In this document: piece by piece, positions 23,871 to 31,120 of the stretch
Numbering within the stretch: the first letter of the stretch is position 1
Layout of the letters: each line of letters starts with the position of its first letter
Assembly: GCA_025997135.1 (NCBI GenBank)
Contig: BNUE01000008.1
Location: forward strand, 1-31,120
Source: a candidate division SR1 bacterium
Lineage (GTDB): Bacteria > Patescibacteriota > Gracilibacteria > Absconditabacterales > Absconditicoccaceae
Length of the DNA: 31,120 nt
Direction: 5' to 3'
Position numbers and translations under genes: made by a program
The notes under the pieces: model-generated
Told to the model about the DNA's origin: nothing
The model's database searches: none
Seen by the model: the letters and a program-made list of their open reading frames with translations, nothing else

Positions 23871-24043
23871 TAATCCTGTCTATAAATCAAGGTGTAGATT
23901 GATACTTGTGCTTGCTTTTTTGGCAAAAACCAGTACAATAAATTCACAGAAAACTCTAAAAACATATCGTCAGACCCCTTTAATTTTAAGAGAAACTATA
24001 TTGTTTAGAATTTTCTATTATAATTATATCCTAAAATTATAAA

Positions 24044-24742
24044 ATGTCAAATTTTTATAGCTGATTTTACGGTGATGATGGGCTGCGAGTGGCTCCTCTA
24101 AAAAAAGGAAAAAAGGCTGATATTAAACTGCAGTCTGATTCTGCAAAACCTGCTTTTAAGGTGGAAAATGAAGGCGGGGGCTGGGATTTTTTTTACTGAC
24201 TGGAAAATTTTATCCAGCTGAAAAATGAAAGATGAAAACCGATCTATGTCTTTGATAATCACAATCACGCACTGCGATTTTGGTGGAATTTTCTAAATAA
24301 CTGACAAGGACAAGCATCCAGAAAGGGGTTAATTCATATCGATCAGCACACAGATAGACGTGAAAATCAAAATATTTTTGACAAAAAATGGATGAATAGA
24401 GATTGAAATAATTATGAGAGAGAAGTTTTCGATTTCGTGCAGAGAAAAACTGAAGTAGGAAATTTCATAACTCCAGCTCTGGACTCTGTTTTGGTATCTG
24501 ATTATCATGAAATTCGCAGTGAATATCAGTTTAATCATTTTGACATAAATTTACTAGATGGGAAGCCGTATATCCTAGATATAGATCTGGATTTTCGAGC
24601 AGAGGAAATGGGGATTTCATTTAAAAAGACTGTCGAAAAGCTGAAAAGTTTAATCGAAAAAGCCGAGATAATAACTATCGCGACTTCTCCGTATTTTCTG
24701 GATCAAAAGGTGGCTATTGAATTACTTATTGAAGCTCTCTAA
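24044..24742 (+). CDS. UPF0489-family protein
   Basis: 232 residues with UGA as Gly. It contains VFDNHNHALRFWW near residue 66, LIHIDQHTDRR near 93 and PYILDIDLDF near 174. The DNHNHAL, HIDQHxD and DIDLDF motifs are the hallmark of the UPF0489 family (related to human C5orf22), whose fold is thought to resemble arginase/deacetylase-type metal-binding enzymes. The His and Asp residues in these motifs would be metal ligands; the substrate is unknown. A TATAAT-like element lies at 24019-24024 but without a good -35. The 3' end overlaps the convergent hypothetical gene by 21 bp. Confidence 0.8.
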
Positions 24743-25354
24743 TCTGGCATCTATTGCTGGTTTTCAGATTGCTTTTTCTATCTCGGCAAATAATTCTTTG
24801 GCTGATCTTTCTCAGGTTGATTTCAGTTTTTTAGCGATTTCCAAAGTATATCGTTTATTATCTCCTGAGAGAAGGAAGGTTTTCTGCTGTTTTCGAAGTT
24901 TTTTGTTGAATAGATCTGTCATATCTCTGAAATCATAATTACGACCTTTGAAATTTGGGTGCTGGCTAACGTTATATAAAAGTTTTAGATTGGTGTCGTC
25001 AATTTTTTTTAATTCGATAAATTTCCTAAAGACAACATGTAAGGCAACAGTCGAAGTCTCTGGATCTGATACTGCTTCCTGTGGATTCTTTAAGGCTTTG
25101 GATATGCTCGGATGCATACCTAATGGGGTATCTATTCAGAGAAGCTTATTTCATGGTAATTCTCACTGCTTTTTTTTCAATTCTTCGAGAGTAAAGTGGT
25201 TATTTTGAGATGGCTGTTTGATGTTTATTTGATTAAGTGAATCGACAATATGCATAGAATCAACTTGTCTGTCAGTGAATGTTAAAGAAACTTTTGTCAT
25301 CTCTGGCTTTCTTTCTGGTGAAGAGGAAGGTGAAGAAGAAGGTGTATCAGTCAT
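24722..25354 (-). CDS. Hypothetical protein
   Basis: 210 residues with UGA as Gly; I do not recognise a family. The N-terminus is rich in Ser and Pro (TDTPSSSPSSSPERKPE), suggesting a flexible tail, followed by a charged, mostly alpha-helical-looking body with no signal peptide, membrane segment or clear catalytic motif. An ATG 11 codons upstream (25387) is in frame, but a near-consensus promoter (25389-25416) ends one base before it, so a transcript would not include it; I therefore start at 25354. The gene is divergent from dnaN and its 3' end overlaps the UPF0489-like gene. It carries at least six UGA codons at plausible glycine positions. Confidence 0.75.
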
Positions 25355-25388
25355 TTTGGAAGGATAAAAGAGGTAAAATTCTGACATA

Positions 25389-25416
25389 ATTATAACTTTT
25401 ATTTTGGATTTGTCAA
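25389..25416 (-). promoter_or_regulatory. Promoter of the hypothetical gene, decides its start codon
   Basis: On the minus strand TTGACA (25411-25416, perfect consensus), 16 bp spacer, TATAAT (25389-25394, perfect consensus). Transcription would begin near 25382, inside the first possible ATG (25385-25387), so translation must begin at the next ATG (25354), giving a leader of about 28 nt. Confidence 0.7.
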
Positions 25417-25447
25417 ATTTTTATGTCTTTTTTTTAAAAGTTTTGGT

Positions 25448-25475
25448 TTGAATTTACAGAGCAGAAAAATATAAG
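25448..25475 (+). promoter_or_regulatory. Candidate dnaN promoter
   Basis: TTGAAT (25448-25453), 16 bp spacer, TATAAG (25470-25475). The predicted start near 25482 lies 7 nt before the first in-frame ATG (25489) and 34 nt before the second (25516). It may also serve the prepilin and nucleotidyltransferase-like genes downstream. Confidence 0.4.
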
Positions 25476-25515
25476 GGGAATAGATTCTATGTTTTATCCT
25501 TTGTGGACTGCAATT

Positions 25516-26658
25516 ATGAAAATTTCTATTGAACTGCCGAAGCTAATTGAAGTGATAGATATTGCTTCACGCTTTGTGTCCAAAAATTCTACGCTTCCTA
25601 TCCTGCAAAATCTGTATCTCAAGGCTTCGATTGATTCTCTAACAATCAGGGCGACTGATATGGAAAAATACGTCGAAATCGAGCTTCCATGCCAGATTAC
25701 GCTAGAAGGTGCCATTACTGTAAATGCAAAAATGTTTCTAGATTTGTTAAAGGTCGTAGAATCACCAGTTATAGAGCTATCTGTGAACCCGCAGACACAC
25801 CAAATGCAGATCCGCAGTGCAAATGATGAATTTGAGCTAAATTGAATTCCTGCGAGTGAATATGTGGCTTTGCCTGAGGTTCCTCAGACTAATATCCTCA
25901 CGATGGATACTCAGAGTTTCATTCAATGAGTGAATGCTGTAGAATATACGATTGTAGAAAAGAATTTTAGCCCAGTGCTTACCTGAGTTTTACTCAAAAC
26001 AAAATCATGAGAGACAGGTAAAAAGCTGATTTTCGTCTGAACTGATTCATTTAGGATTGCAGAATTTAAGACTCAGACTACGATTTCAGAAGATTTTGCT
26101 CTAATAATTCCAAAGACAGCTATCAATGACATCGCAAACATCACAAAATACGCAGTAGATCAGGAAACACCAGATATGAAGATGAAATTCTCTGATAATT
26201 TGATAGGTTTTGAGTATCAGATTGGAACTATGAAAATCACGGCGACTACTCTGCTCATCCAGTGATCTTTCCCAGATTATGAAAGAGAAGAGATTATGCC
26301 TACGCATTTTAGCACGACTATTTTGGTAGATAAGACTCTATGTGAAAAAGCAATCAAAAAAATCTGAATTCTGACCAAGGATATTAACAATTACATCCAG
26401 ATAGAGACGCAAGCCGATGGTGTGATCATCTCATCAGGTAAAACAGATAAAGGTGCTGGAACTACAAAGATTGCAGCAATTGTCGACTGAGAAAATCTGA
26501 CTTTTGCATTGAACTGAAGATATGTAACTGATTTTATCAAGATGATGGATAGTGATGAACTGCAATTTAACTTGATCGATCATCAGAAGCCTATGATTAT
26601 CAGAGATAAATGAAATGAAGATTATACATACGTGGTGAGACCATTGATTACTAATTAA
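25516..26658 (+). CDS. dnaN: DNA polymerase III beta subunit (sliding clamp)
   Basis: 380 residues with UGA as Gly, typical of DnaN (365-380). The protein forms the ring clamp that holds the replicative polymerase on DNA. Seen: the N-terminal MKISIELPKLIEVIDIASRF, STLPILQNLYLKA (consensus LPILxxxLxxA), ATDMEKYVEIELPC, LPEVPQ, a second domain with FSPVLTGVLLK and GTDSFRIAEF (consensus RPxLxGV and TDxxRLA), a FPDYEREEIMP motif, and the C-terminal end DYTYVVRPLITN (consensus PMRL). I start at the ATG at 25516 because MKxxIE is the family N-terminus; an in-frame ATG at 25489 adds nine residues and has AAGGGG 11 bases upstream, so it remains possible. At least ten glycines are UGA. No dnaA or gyrB neighbour is present. 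Confidence 0.95.
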
Positions 26659-26659
26659 A
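26621..26659 (+). repeat. 39-bp direct repeat, copy 1 (3' end of dnaN)
   Basis: This 39-base segment covers the last codons and the stop of dnaN and the following A. It is repeated exactly at 26748-26786. Start-to-start spacing is 127 bp. Confidence 0.97.
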
Positions 26660-26747
26660 CATCGTTAAACCACCTTCGCTTCGCTCGGTGAAAGTTAGGG
26701 GGCTTCGCCCCCTCCCCCCCCCCTCTTCAAAGAAATTAATAAAGTAA
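26660..26747. other. 88-bp GC-rich hairpin segment between the direct repeats
   Basis: The segment has CACC...GGTG (stem of a first small hairpin around TTCGCTTCGCTC), then AGGGGGC-TTC-GCCCCCT (26697-26713), a perfect 7-bp stem, then a run of ten C (26714-26723) and an AT-rich tail. Its base composition is unlike the surrounding AT-rich DNA. It has no coding potential. The hairpin could reduce read-through from dnaN, or the segment could be a small mobile palindromic element; the sequence alone does not decide. Confidence 0.7.
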
Positions 26748-26786
26748 ATTATACATACGTGGTGAGACCATTGATTACTAATTAAA
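26748..26786 (+). repeat. 39-bp direct repeat, copy 2 (upstream of the prepilin gene)
   Basis: Exact copy of 26621-26659. It ends five bases before the prepilin ATG at 26791, so removing one repeat and the 88-bp segment would leave dnaN and the prepilin gene tightly adjacent. Confidence 0.97.
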
Positions 26787-26790
26787 TATA

Positions 26791-27447
26791 ATGAAAAAAA
26801 GCTGATTTACACTTATGGAAATTGTAATTGTGCTGGGGGTAGTTAGTATCCTGATTTTGGCTTTGGCAAATACTTTTAGCGATCGTAGTACTCTGCAGAA
26901 ATATCAGGCGGAAGCTTGTTTCAATCAGATTGATGGACAGATGAGGAATTTCACAAATGCAGCTATGATGGGCAAAAAATTGCAAATAAATCGCTGAAAT
27001 GGAGTTTGGATGAGTGTTTTCCCAGATTATTATATCATCAACTTTGATACTTGAAATGAAACTATAAACTTTAGGTGGGGTATGATTGATGGAGATAGTG
27101 GGGATTATATCAGTGCTAATCTAGCTACTCAGTGTCCGCAAAAAAGCGTGAAACTAAGTATGACTGGAGCTATTCTCTCTCAATGAATCAAAAATATAGT
27201 GATGACCAAGTGATTTCGCGAGATAAAACCCTGAGAGTTGTCAGTTTTTTATTTCTCCTGAAGCAATGCTTTTACTGGAGAGGTGAAATTTAATATGTGC
27301 ACGACTGCTGTCTGAACTGACTGTCCAAAAGAATTCGCCAGATGGATTATCGACAAGAGAGTTCAGGGAATTTTCGCTCAGAAATGCCTTTATTATACAG
27401 ATGATGTCAATACATGCCAGAGACGACAAGGATATTTACAGCCTTAG
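26791..27447 (+). CDS. Type IV prepilin-like protein (N-terminal methylation motif)
   Basis: 218 residues with UGA as Gly. The N-terminus MKKSG|FTLMEIVIVLGVVS followed by ILILALANTF is a class III-type prepilin signal: a five-residue basic leader, the prepilin-peptidase site G|FTLxE with Glu at +5, and a hydrophobic helix. The -1 glycine is a UGA codon. After cleavage and methylation the protein would join a type IV pilus or pseudopilus. The C-terminal half has several cysteines (QCPQ, MCTTAVGTDCP, KCLYYTDDVNTC) that could form disulfides in the globular head. The stop is TAG. The next gene starts 34 bp before this stop in another frame, suggesting translational coupling. It lies downstream of dnaN on the same strand. 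Confidence 0.87.
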
Positions 27448-28277
27448 AAGATAGTGCATATCTACAGTTTTATCATATAATGCACTACCCAGTTCCTAAA
27501 AATTGGTGCTTTTTTGTAGATGAGAAGAAAAAGAAAGCTGATTTACCAGAGATAAATAGCTCATTCTCACGAGAGAATAAAAATGAGCAGATGGATGAAT
27601 ATTTGATAGAGATTGAAAAACATAATAAATTATACCAGTCCTTACCTTTTGTCGATCAGATATTTCTGTGTAATAGTATAACTTTTAATGCTCTGAAAAA
27701 AGACTCTGATATTGATCTTTTTATAATCACTCGCCCAGGTAGGATTTGGACTGCTAAATTTTTTGCGATGATTATGACGTTTTTTAGTGGGATGAAGAGG
27801 ACTTTTAGAAAAAAAGCTAAAAAATTCTGTCTCTCATTTTTTGTATCGTATGATTACCAAAATTTGTACAGTATTTCCCTGAAATGAGTCGATATTTATC
27901 TAATTTATCGGCTGGCTCATCTGGTATTACTCTATCAGGCAGATGAAGATTTACCAGTCAAAATATGGGAAACCAATAAATGGATTAAATGAGTTTTGCC
28001 TTATTTTCCGCTGAAACAAAGTATTTGGCTAGGAAATAAAGTTTTCACAGGGAGAAGTCGTTTTAAGAGATGTGCAGAATGGCTTTTGGACGGGATTTTA
28101 TGAGATTTGGTGGAATTTATCTTGAAAATTATTCAGCTTTTTGTGATCTTTTTGAAAAAAATATGGAATTGGCGTAAAAATAGAGATGTGATAACAAATA
28201 AAAAAATGCTAAAATTTCATCACGATGTGAGAAAAAAAGTAGCATTGAAATATGCGGTGGTGAAGAAAGAAAAGTAA
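27414..28277 (+). CDS. Nucleotidyltransferase-domain protein
   Basis: 287 residues with UGA as Gly. The segment SITFNALKKDSDIDLFIITRPGRIWTAKF near residue 88 has the pol-beta-type nucleotidyltransferase core: a Ser-containing first helix start (usually GS, here NS), then SDIDLFII with the two metal-binding aspartates. The 'DIDLFIIT.PGR.WT' form is seen in uncharacterised nucleotidyltransferases of CPR and other bacteria. The first Gly of the usual GSxxxG motif is Asn here, so activity is uncertain. The C-terminal part has hydrophobic stretches (LVEFILKIIQLFVIFL) that could be a membrane-associated helix, then a basic tail. The start overlaps the prepilin 3' end by 34 bp. Convergent with uvrC, 23 bp away. 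Substrate unknown. Confidence 0.72.
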
Positions 28278-28300
28278 GATTTTAGGTAAAATCAAGCTTG

Positions 28301-29929
28301 TTATTTGAACTCTTGGCTCATTTGTTTTTTTCTGTAGGCATTGGAGAATCTGTGGGCCTCATCACGGAGCTTTGTGAGTAATTTGTCTGCTTGGTCATAA
28401 TGAAGCAGTATCTCATCGATATGCCAGTTTTTGTCGAAACGATAGATTTTCTCGGTGATGACCTCATCTCATCAACGCTTGGAACGTCAACCTATTCAGG
28501 ATTTTTTCCTGGCTTCTCATTTACCTAAACTAATGAAATCCACTGAGTGAAAGATGTCGCGAAATCGCTCCTTTTCATCGTATATTTTTTTGATGACGTT
28601 TAGTTGCCCTTTTCATCAGTCGAGAATGAAGAGATTTGGGATGGAAGAATGTTCAAAACGCCTGAGAATTACCTCTTCTAATGCGGAATAATCATCACTT
28701 CCGCTGGTTTCACTGCGAATTTTATATCTGCGATAAAATTTTTTCTCGAGTAATCAGCCTTCCATACCGCTCAATCCCCCGCTCCTTCGGCTACCGCCTA
28801 AATGTGAAATATCTACACATTCGATTCTATTTGGGAAATTGGCTAGATGATACCTAGATTGTATGAGTTTTAGTAGGTCATTATTTAAATTATTCGCCTC
28901 AAAGGTTGTCGATAGAAGGAAAGACTCAAAAAATCTGTCTAACATCGCTAAAATATCAGCTTTCTCTGTCTTATTTAGTTTGATTTTGGTAGTCAAGGCG
29001 ATAAGTCAGTTGTCTTTTCAAGAGTCTGACTGAATTGAAAATGTATCATCAATATCAGCTGCTAGATTTGCCAGTAGATGATAAGGATCTCACTCGTCAA
29101 TACTAATTTTATCACGGATCACATCTATCAGTCTGCCTTCATAAAAATTTAGTACGACAAATACTCGATAATCACTAATTTTCCTAATTTCCATCACGTA
29201 TCAGGTGATTTTTTTGTCCAATTCAACTGTCTGTCTCTCGACCATCTGTTCAATGTGTAAGAAAATGTCCCTGAGTTTGGCTGCTCGCTCGAAATTTTGA
29301 GTCTGAATGGCAGTCTGGATCTGATTTTTTATCTCTTTTTCTATGGGTTTGGTATTTCACCTGAAAAAAGAGGTAAAAGGCTGAATAAAATCTGGAGAAT
29401 TAGAATTGTTTTTTGGGAACTGACAGTATCATTCGCACAAACCAAAATTAAAATCTGAACAAAGTTTGCCCTGTCTAAACTGGGAAATCGGGCAAGTCCT
29501 GAATTTCAGAATCATCCTGAGATATTGCATCAGCTTTTTTAGCTCTTGGGAATTACGTTTTGGTCAGATGTAGGTCGCACCGTCATCTCTCTTGTTTCTC
29601 GTCAGGATCACTTGTGGGAACTGGTCTGGACTCAGCCTAATGTATGTATATCAGTTTCATCATTTGAGAAGTGTATTGTAGAAGGGTTTGTATTGTTTGA
29701 TCAGATTATTTTCTAGATACAAGGCTTCACCTTCGTTTGAGACAATCAGAAAATCGACTTTCTGGGCTTTTTTGAGCATTTCGGCTTTTCGGAGAGAATT
29801 TTTGGCGAAATATTGAGAAACCCTTTTTTGGAGGTTTTTTGCCTTGCCAATGTAGAGGATTTTGGAGTCTTTGTCTTTGAATTGATAGACTCCTGGATTG
29901 GTTGGAAGCTTGGTTAAATCGATCTGCAT
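28301..29929 (-). CDS. uvrC: Excinuclease ABC subunit C, lacking the C-terminal HhH domain
   Basis: 542 residues with UGA as Gly; usual UvrC is about 600. UvrC makes both incisions in nucleotide excision repair. Seen in order: GIY-YIG nuclease domain (GVYQFKDK, ILYIGKAKNLQKRV with R36, and ALYLENNLIKQYKPFYN with the catalytic Glu); a four-cysteine cluster (RTCP, GKLCSD, GLCEGYC) that matches the Fe-S cluster site of UvrC; the UVR motif (AIQTQNFERAAKLRD) that contacts UvrB; and the RNase H-like nuclease domain (ECVDISHLGG, FILDGGKGQLN, RDEAHRFSNAYR). The protein stops just after AYRKKQMSQEFK, where other UvrCs continue into tandem helix-hairpin-helix motifs, so that DNA-binding domain is missing. 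The stop is a clean TAA. It follows a small gene by 8 bp and is probably cotranscribed with it. Confidence 0.97.
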
Positions 29930-29937
29930 GTGGAGTT

Positions 29938-30321
29938 TTAGCTGAGTAATGATTTAATCCAGCTCTGAATTTTGTTGGCGACTGGATTTTTGTCGTGTCA
30001 ATCTGCGATTTTGTGGATATTTTCAGCTGATGAAATGATATTTGCCTGAACATCTGCTGGACGATCTGCGATTCTATGATTTGAAGTAGAGATATCTGAG
30101 TTGGTGATTAGTTTGTAAGTGTTTTTGCGTTCGTCAATGGGAGATGAAAGTTTATCAAGAATATTTTCAGCCTTTTCTCTGTCTGCAGCTTCGACGAGCT
30201 TGGCTTGAGTCTCAAGTTTGGCGTTTTTGGGAAATTGCTCGTGAGATGAAGTCTGATTTTTATTCTCAATTTTATTTTTGTCTAATGATGAATTGGTATG
30301 TTCTGGATGTTTGATGCTCAT
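29938..30321 (-). CDS. Hypothetical protein upstream of uvrC
   Basis: 127 residues with UGA as Gly. No family is recognised. The protein is hydrophilic and mostly charged (MSIKHPEHTNSSLDKNKIEN at the start, AADREKAENILDKLSS in the middle), with no signal peptide or membrane helix and a short amphipathic C-terminal end (NKIQSWIKSLLS). It ends 8 bp before the uvrC ATG, so the two genes probably form an operon from the promoter at 30355-30382. One UGA codon links the two parts of the frame near the C-terminus. Function unknown. Confidence 0.75.
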
Positions 30322-30354
30322 AATGATGCTGTAAAAAGATAAAGTTTCAGTTAT

Positions 30355-30382
30355 TTTATAGTAAATTGAGATAAATATGCAA
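30355..30382 (-). promoter_or_regulatory. Candidate promoter of the hypothetical gene and uvrC
   Basis: On the minus strand TTGCAT (30377-30382), 16 bp spacer, TATAAA (30355-30360). The leader would be about 27 nt. It lies directly after the terminator of the upstream gene on the same strand. Confidence 0.45.
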
Positions 30383-30395
30383 TAGTTAAATTTAT

Positions 30396-30423
30396 TAAAA
30401 AAACGTCTCGGTTAAAAGACGTT
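30396..30423 (-). terminator. Rho-independent terminator of the small membrane-protein gene
   Basis: On the minus strand AACGTCT (30417-30423), an 8-base loop, and AGACGTT (30402-30408) form a perfect 7-bp stem that runs straight into a T-run. It begins 8 bases after the stop of the small membrane-protein gene. Confidence 0.8.
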
Positions 30424-30431
30424 CGTATAAA

Positions 30432-30710
30432 TTAGTGGTGTTTATCGATCATACTAACGCCGATAAGTATTGCATCGCCTACCATAGCTCCTATGATAAC
30501 CTTACAAGCAGTAGTAGAAATCGCTTCAAGACCTATTAGCAAGATTGCGGCTAATAATGCCTCTAAAATAGTAAATACCATGAGCCAATGATATTCTTTT
30601 TTGATCTCTTTTTTTACTTTGGTCTCGGCGATCATAGCTCTTAAGTCTCTGTTTTTTGATTTGTGAGTTTTTTTGTTTTTTGATTTGTGAGTTTTTTTGT
30701 GTTTTGACAT
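30432..30710 (-). CDS. Small two-helix membrane protein with a Lys-rich repeated N-terminus
   Basis: 92 residues. The N-terminus is very basic and repeated (KKTHKSKN twice), followed by a charged helix (AMIAETKVKKEIKKEYHW) and two hydrophobic segments, MVFTILEALLAAILLIGLEA and a second around VIIGAMVGDAILIGVSMI, probably a helical hairpin in the membrane with both ends on the cytoplasmic side. No family is recognised. It is a well-bounded single gene: near-consensus promoter upstream, clean TAA, and an intrinsic terminator downstream. It contains no UGA codon. Confidence 0.78.
   Translation of the reverse strand: MSKHKKTHKSKNKKTHKSKNRDLRAMIAETKVKKEIKKEYHWLMVFTILEALLAAILLIGLEAISTTACKVIIGAMVGDAILIGVSMIDKHH
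30651..30698 (-). repeat. Two tandem 24-bp units in the small membrane-protein gene
   Basis: Positions 30651-30674 and 30675-30698 are identical 24-base units, each encoding eight residues of the Lys-rich KKTHKSKN type. Exact DNA identity indicates a recent in-frame duplication. Confidence 0.9.
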
Positions 30711-30743
30711 TTTATTATATCCAATATTTTATACATATTCTTT

Positions 30744-30771
30744 ATTATACTGATTTTTCGTAAAAAGTCAA
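30744..30771 (-). promoter_or_regulatory. Promoter of the small membrane-protein gene
   Basis: On the minus strand TTGACT (30766-30771), 16 bp spacer, TATAAT (30744-30749). The leader would be about 27 nt. Together with the terminator it defines a single-gene transcription unit. Confidence 0.65.
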
Positions 30772-30863
30772 GAGATTTTTTCTGGGGAAAAATTATAATT
30801 CAAAATGCACCACCAATCAGTAAGATAGAAATGTTACGTTTTATATCTTTACTTTCATAGGTG

Positions 30864-31120
30864 ATGCCACACAATACTACACAAAAGAACCACTTAAATC
30901 AAGAGGAAAGACAAATTATTGAAAGATTATGGAAAAACTGAAAATGAATCTCTTGCCGTAAAATAGCGAAGATTCTAGACAAAAATCATACGGTTATATC
31001 TAGGGAAATTGATAGAAATTGAGTAGATAAATGACGAGGCGTTATTGTTTATTTAGCAAAGGAAGCAGAAAATAAGAAGAATTTACGTAGAGATAAAGCC
31101 AATTTTAAACATATAAAATT
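30864..31120 (+). CDS. IS30-family transposase, N-terminal part cut by the window edge
   Basis: The first 85 codons with UGA as Gly. The sequence HLNQEERQIIERLWKNGKG, then CRKIAKILDKNHTVISREIDRN, is the helix-turn-helix DNA-binding region of IS30-type transposases (consensus LTxxERxxIxxLxxxGxSxxxIAxxLxRxxSTISREIxRN). The DDE catalytic domain would lie beyond the window. UGA codons encode at least four glycines in this short stretch, two of them in NGKG and one in RNG, so the element has adapted to, or evolved inside, the UGA-Gly code. I start at ATG 30864. The left terminal inverted repeat should lie between about 30770 and 30860, but it cannot be identified without the right end. Confidence 0.85.

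Noticed and set aside
23851-24042. 63-codon plus-strand ORF upstream of the UPF0489-like gene
   Set aside because: It covers the pflB promoter region on the other strand, has no ribosome-binding site or family features, and is AT-driven.
28278-28293. GATTTT-AGGT-AAAATC hairpin between the nucleotidyltransferase-like gene and uvrC as a terminator
   Set aside because: The 6-bp stem is almost entirely A-T with no following T-run on either strand, so a terminator call is not supported.

Overview
The window is AT-rich DNA from a bacterium that reads UGA as glycine (translation table 25), which points to the Candidate Phyla Radiation lineages Absconditabacteria (SR1) or Gracilibacteria (BD1-5). 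The evidence is direct. RecJ, pyruvate formate-lyase, DnaN, UvrC, DedA and a type IV prepilin are each broken into short pieces under the standard code, but become single full-length reading frames when TGA is read as Gly, and the TGA codons fall on conserved glycines (RecJ GPRINAGGR, PFL RVSGYAV, prepilin G|FTLME, IS30 LWKNGKG). The eleven genes whose 3' ends are visible stop at TAA (9) or TAG (2), never at TGA. I cannot choose between the two phyla from this window.

Layout. Positions 1-18980 (minus strand) are one uninterrupted reading frame of at least 6,326 codons that runs off the left edge. It encodes a giant secreted or surface protein: signal peptide, acidic Ser/Thr/Asp linker, seven LTG pentads, a LamG-like jellyroll, two leucine-rich-repeat modules, about 16 Ig-like modules, a second LamG-like domain, about 40 more Ig-like modules, and two FISUMP-like domains separated by a few Ig-like modules. 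It has a strong sigma70-type promoter in a 230-bp divergent intergenic region, opposite recJ (19211-20860, plus).

Positions 20891-31120 are compact housekeeping and accessory genes: dedA and pyruvate formate-lyase (minus), a UPF0489-like protein (plus), a hypothetical protein (minus), dnaN followed by a prepilin and a nucleotidyltransferase-like protein (plus), uvrC with a small upstream gene (minus), a small two-helix membrane protein (minus), and the 5' part of an IS30-family transposase cut by the right edge (plus). No gene-free stretch exceeds 300 bases. I saw no tRNA, rRNA or CRISPR array.

How they fit together. RecJ, UvrC and DnaN are DNA repair and replication functions, and PFL indicates fermentative pyruvate metabolism; its activase is not in the window. 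The prepilin and the giant multidomain protein suggest attachment to surfaces or host cells, which fits the epibiotic or predatory life inferred for relatives, but that is inference. A 39-bp exact direct repeat flanks an 88-bp GC-rich hairpin segment between dnaN and the prepilin gene and looks like a recent insertion or duplication.
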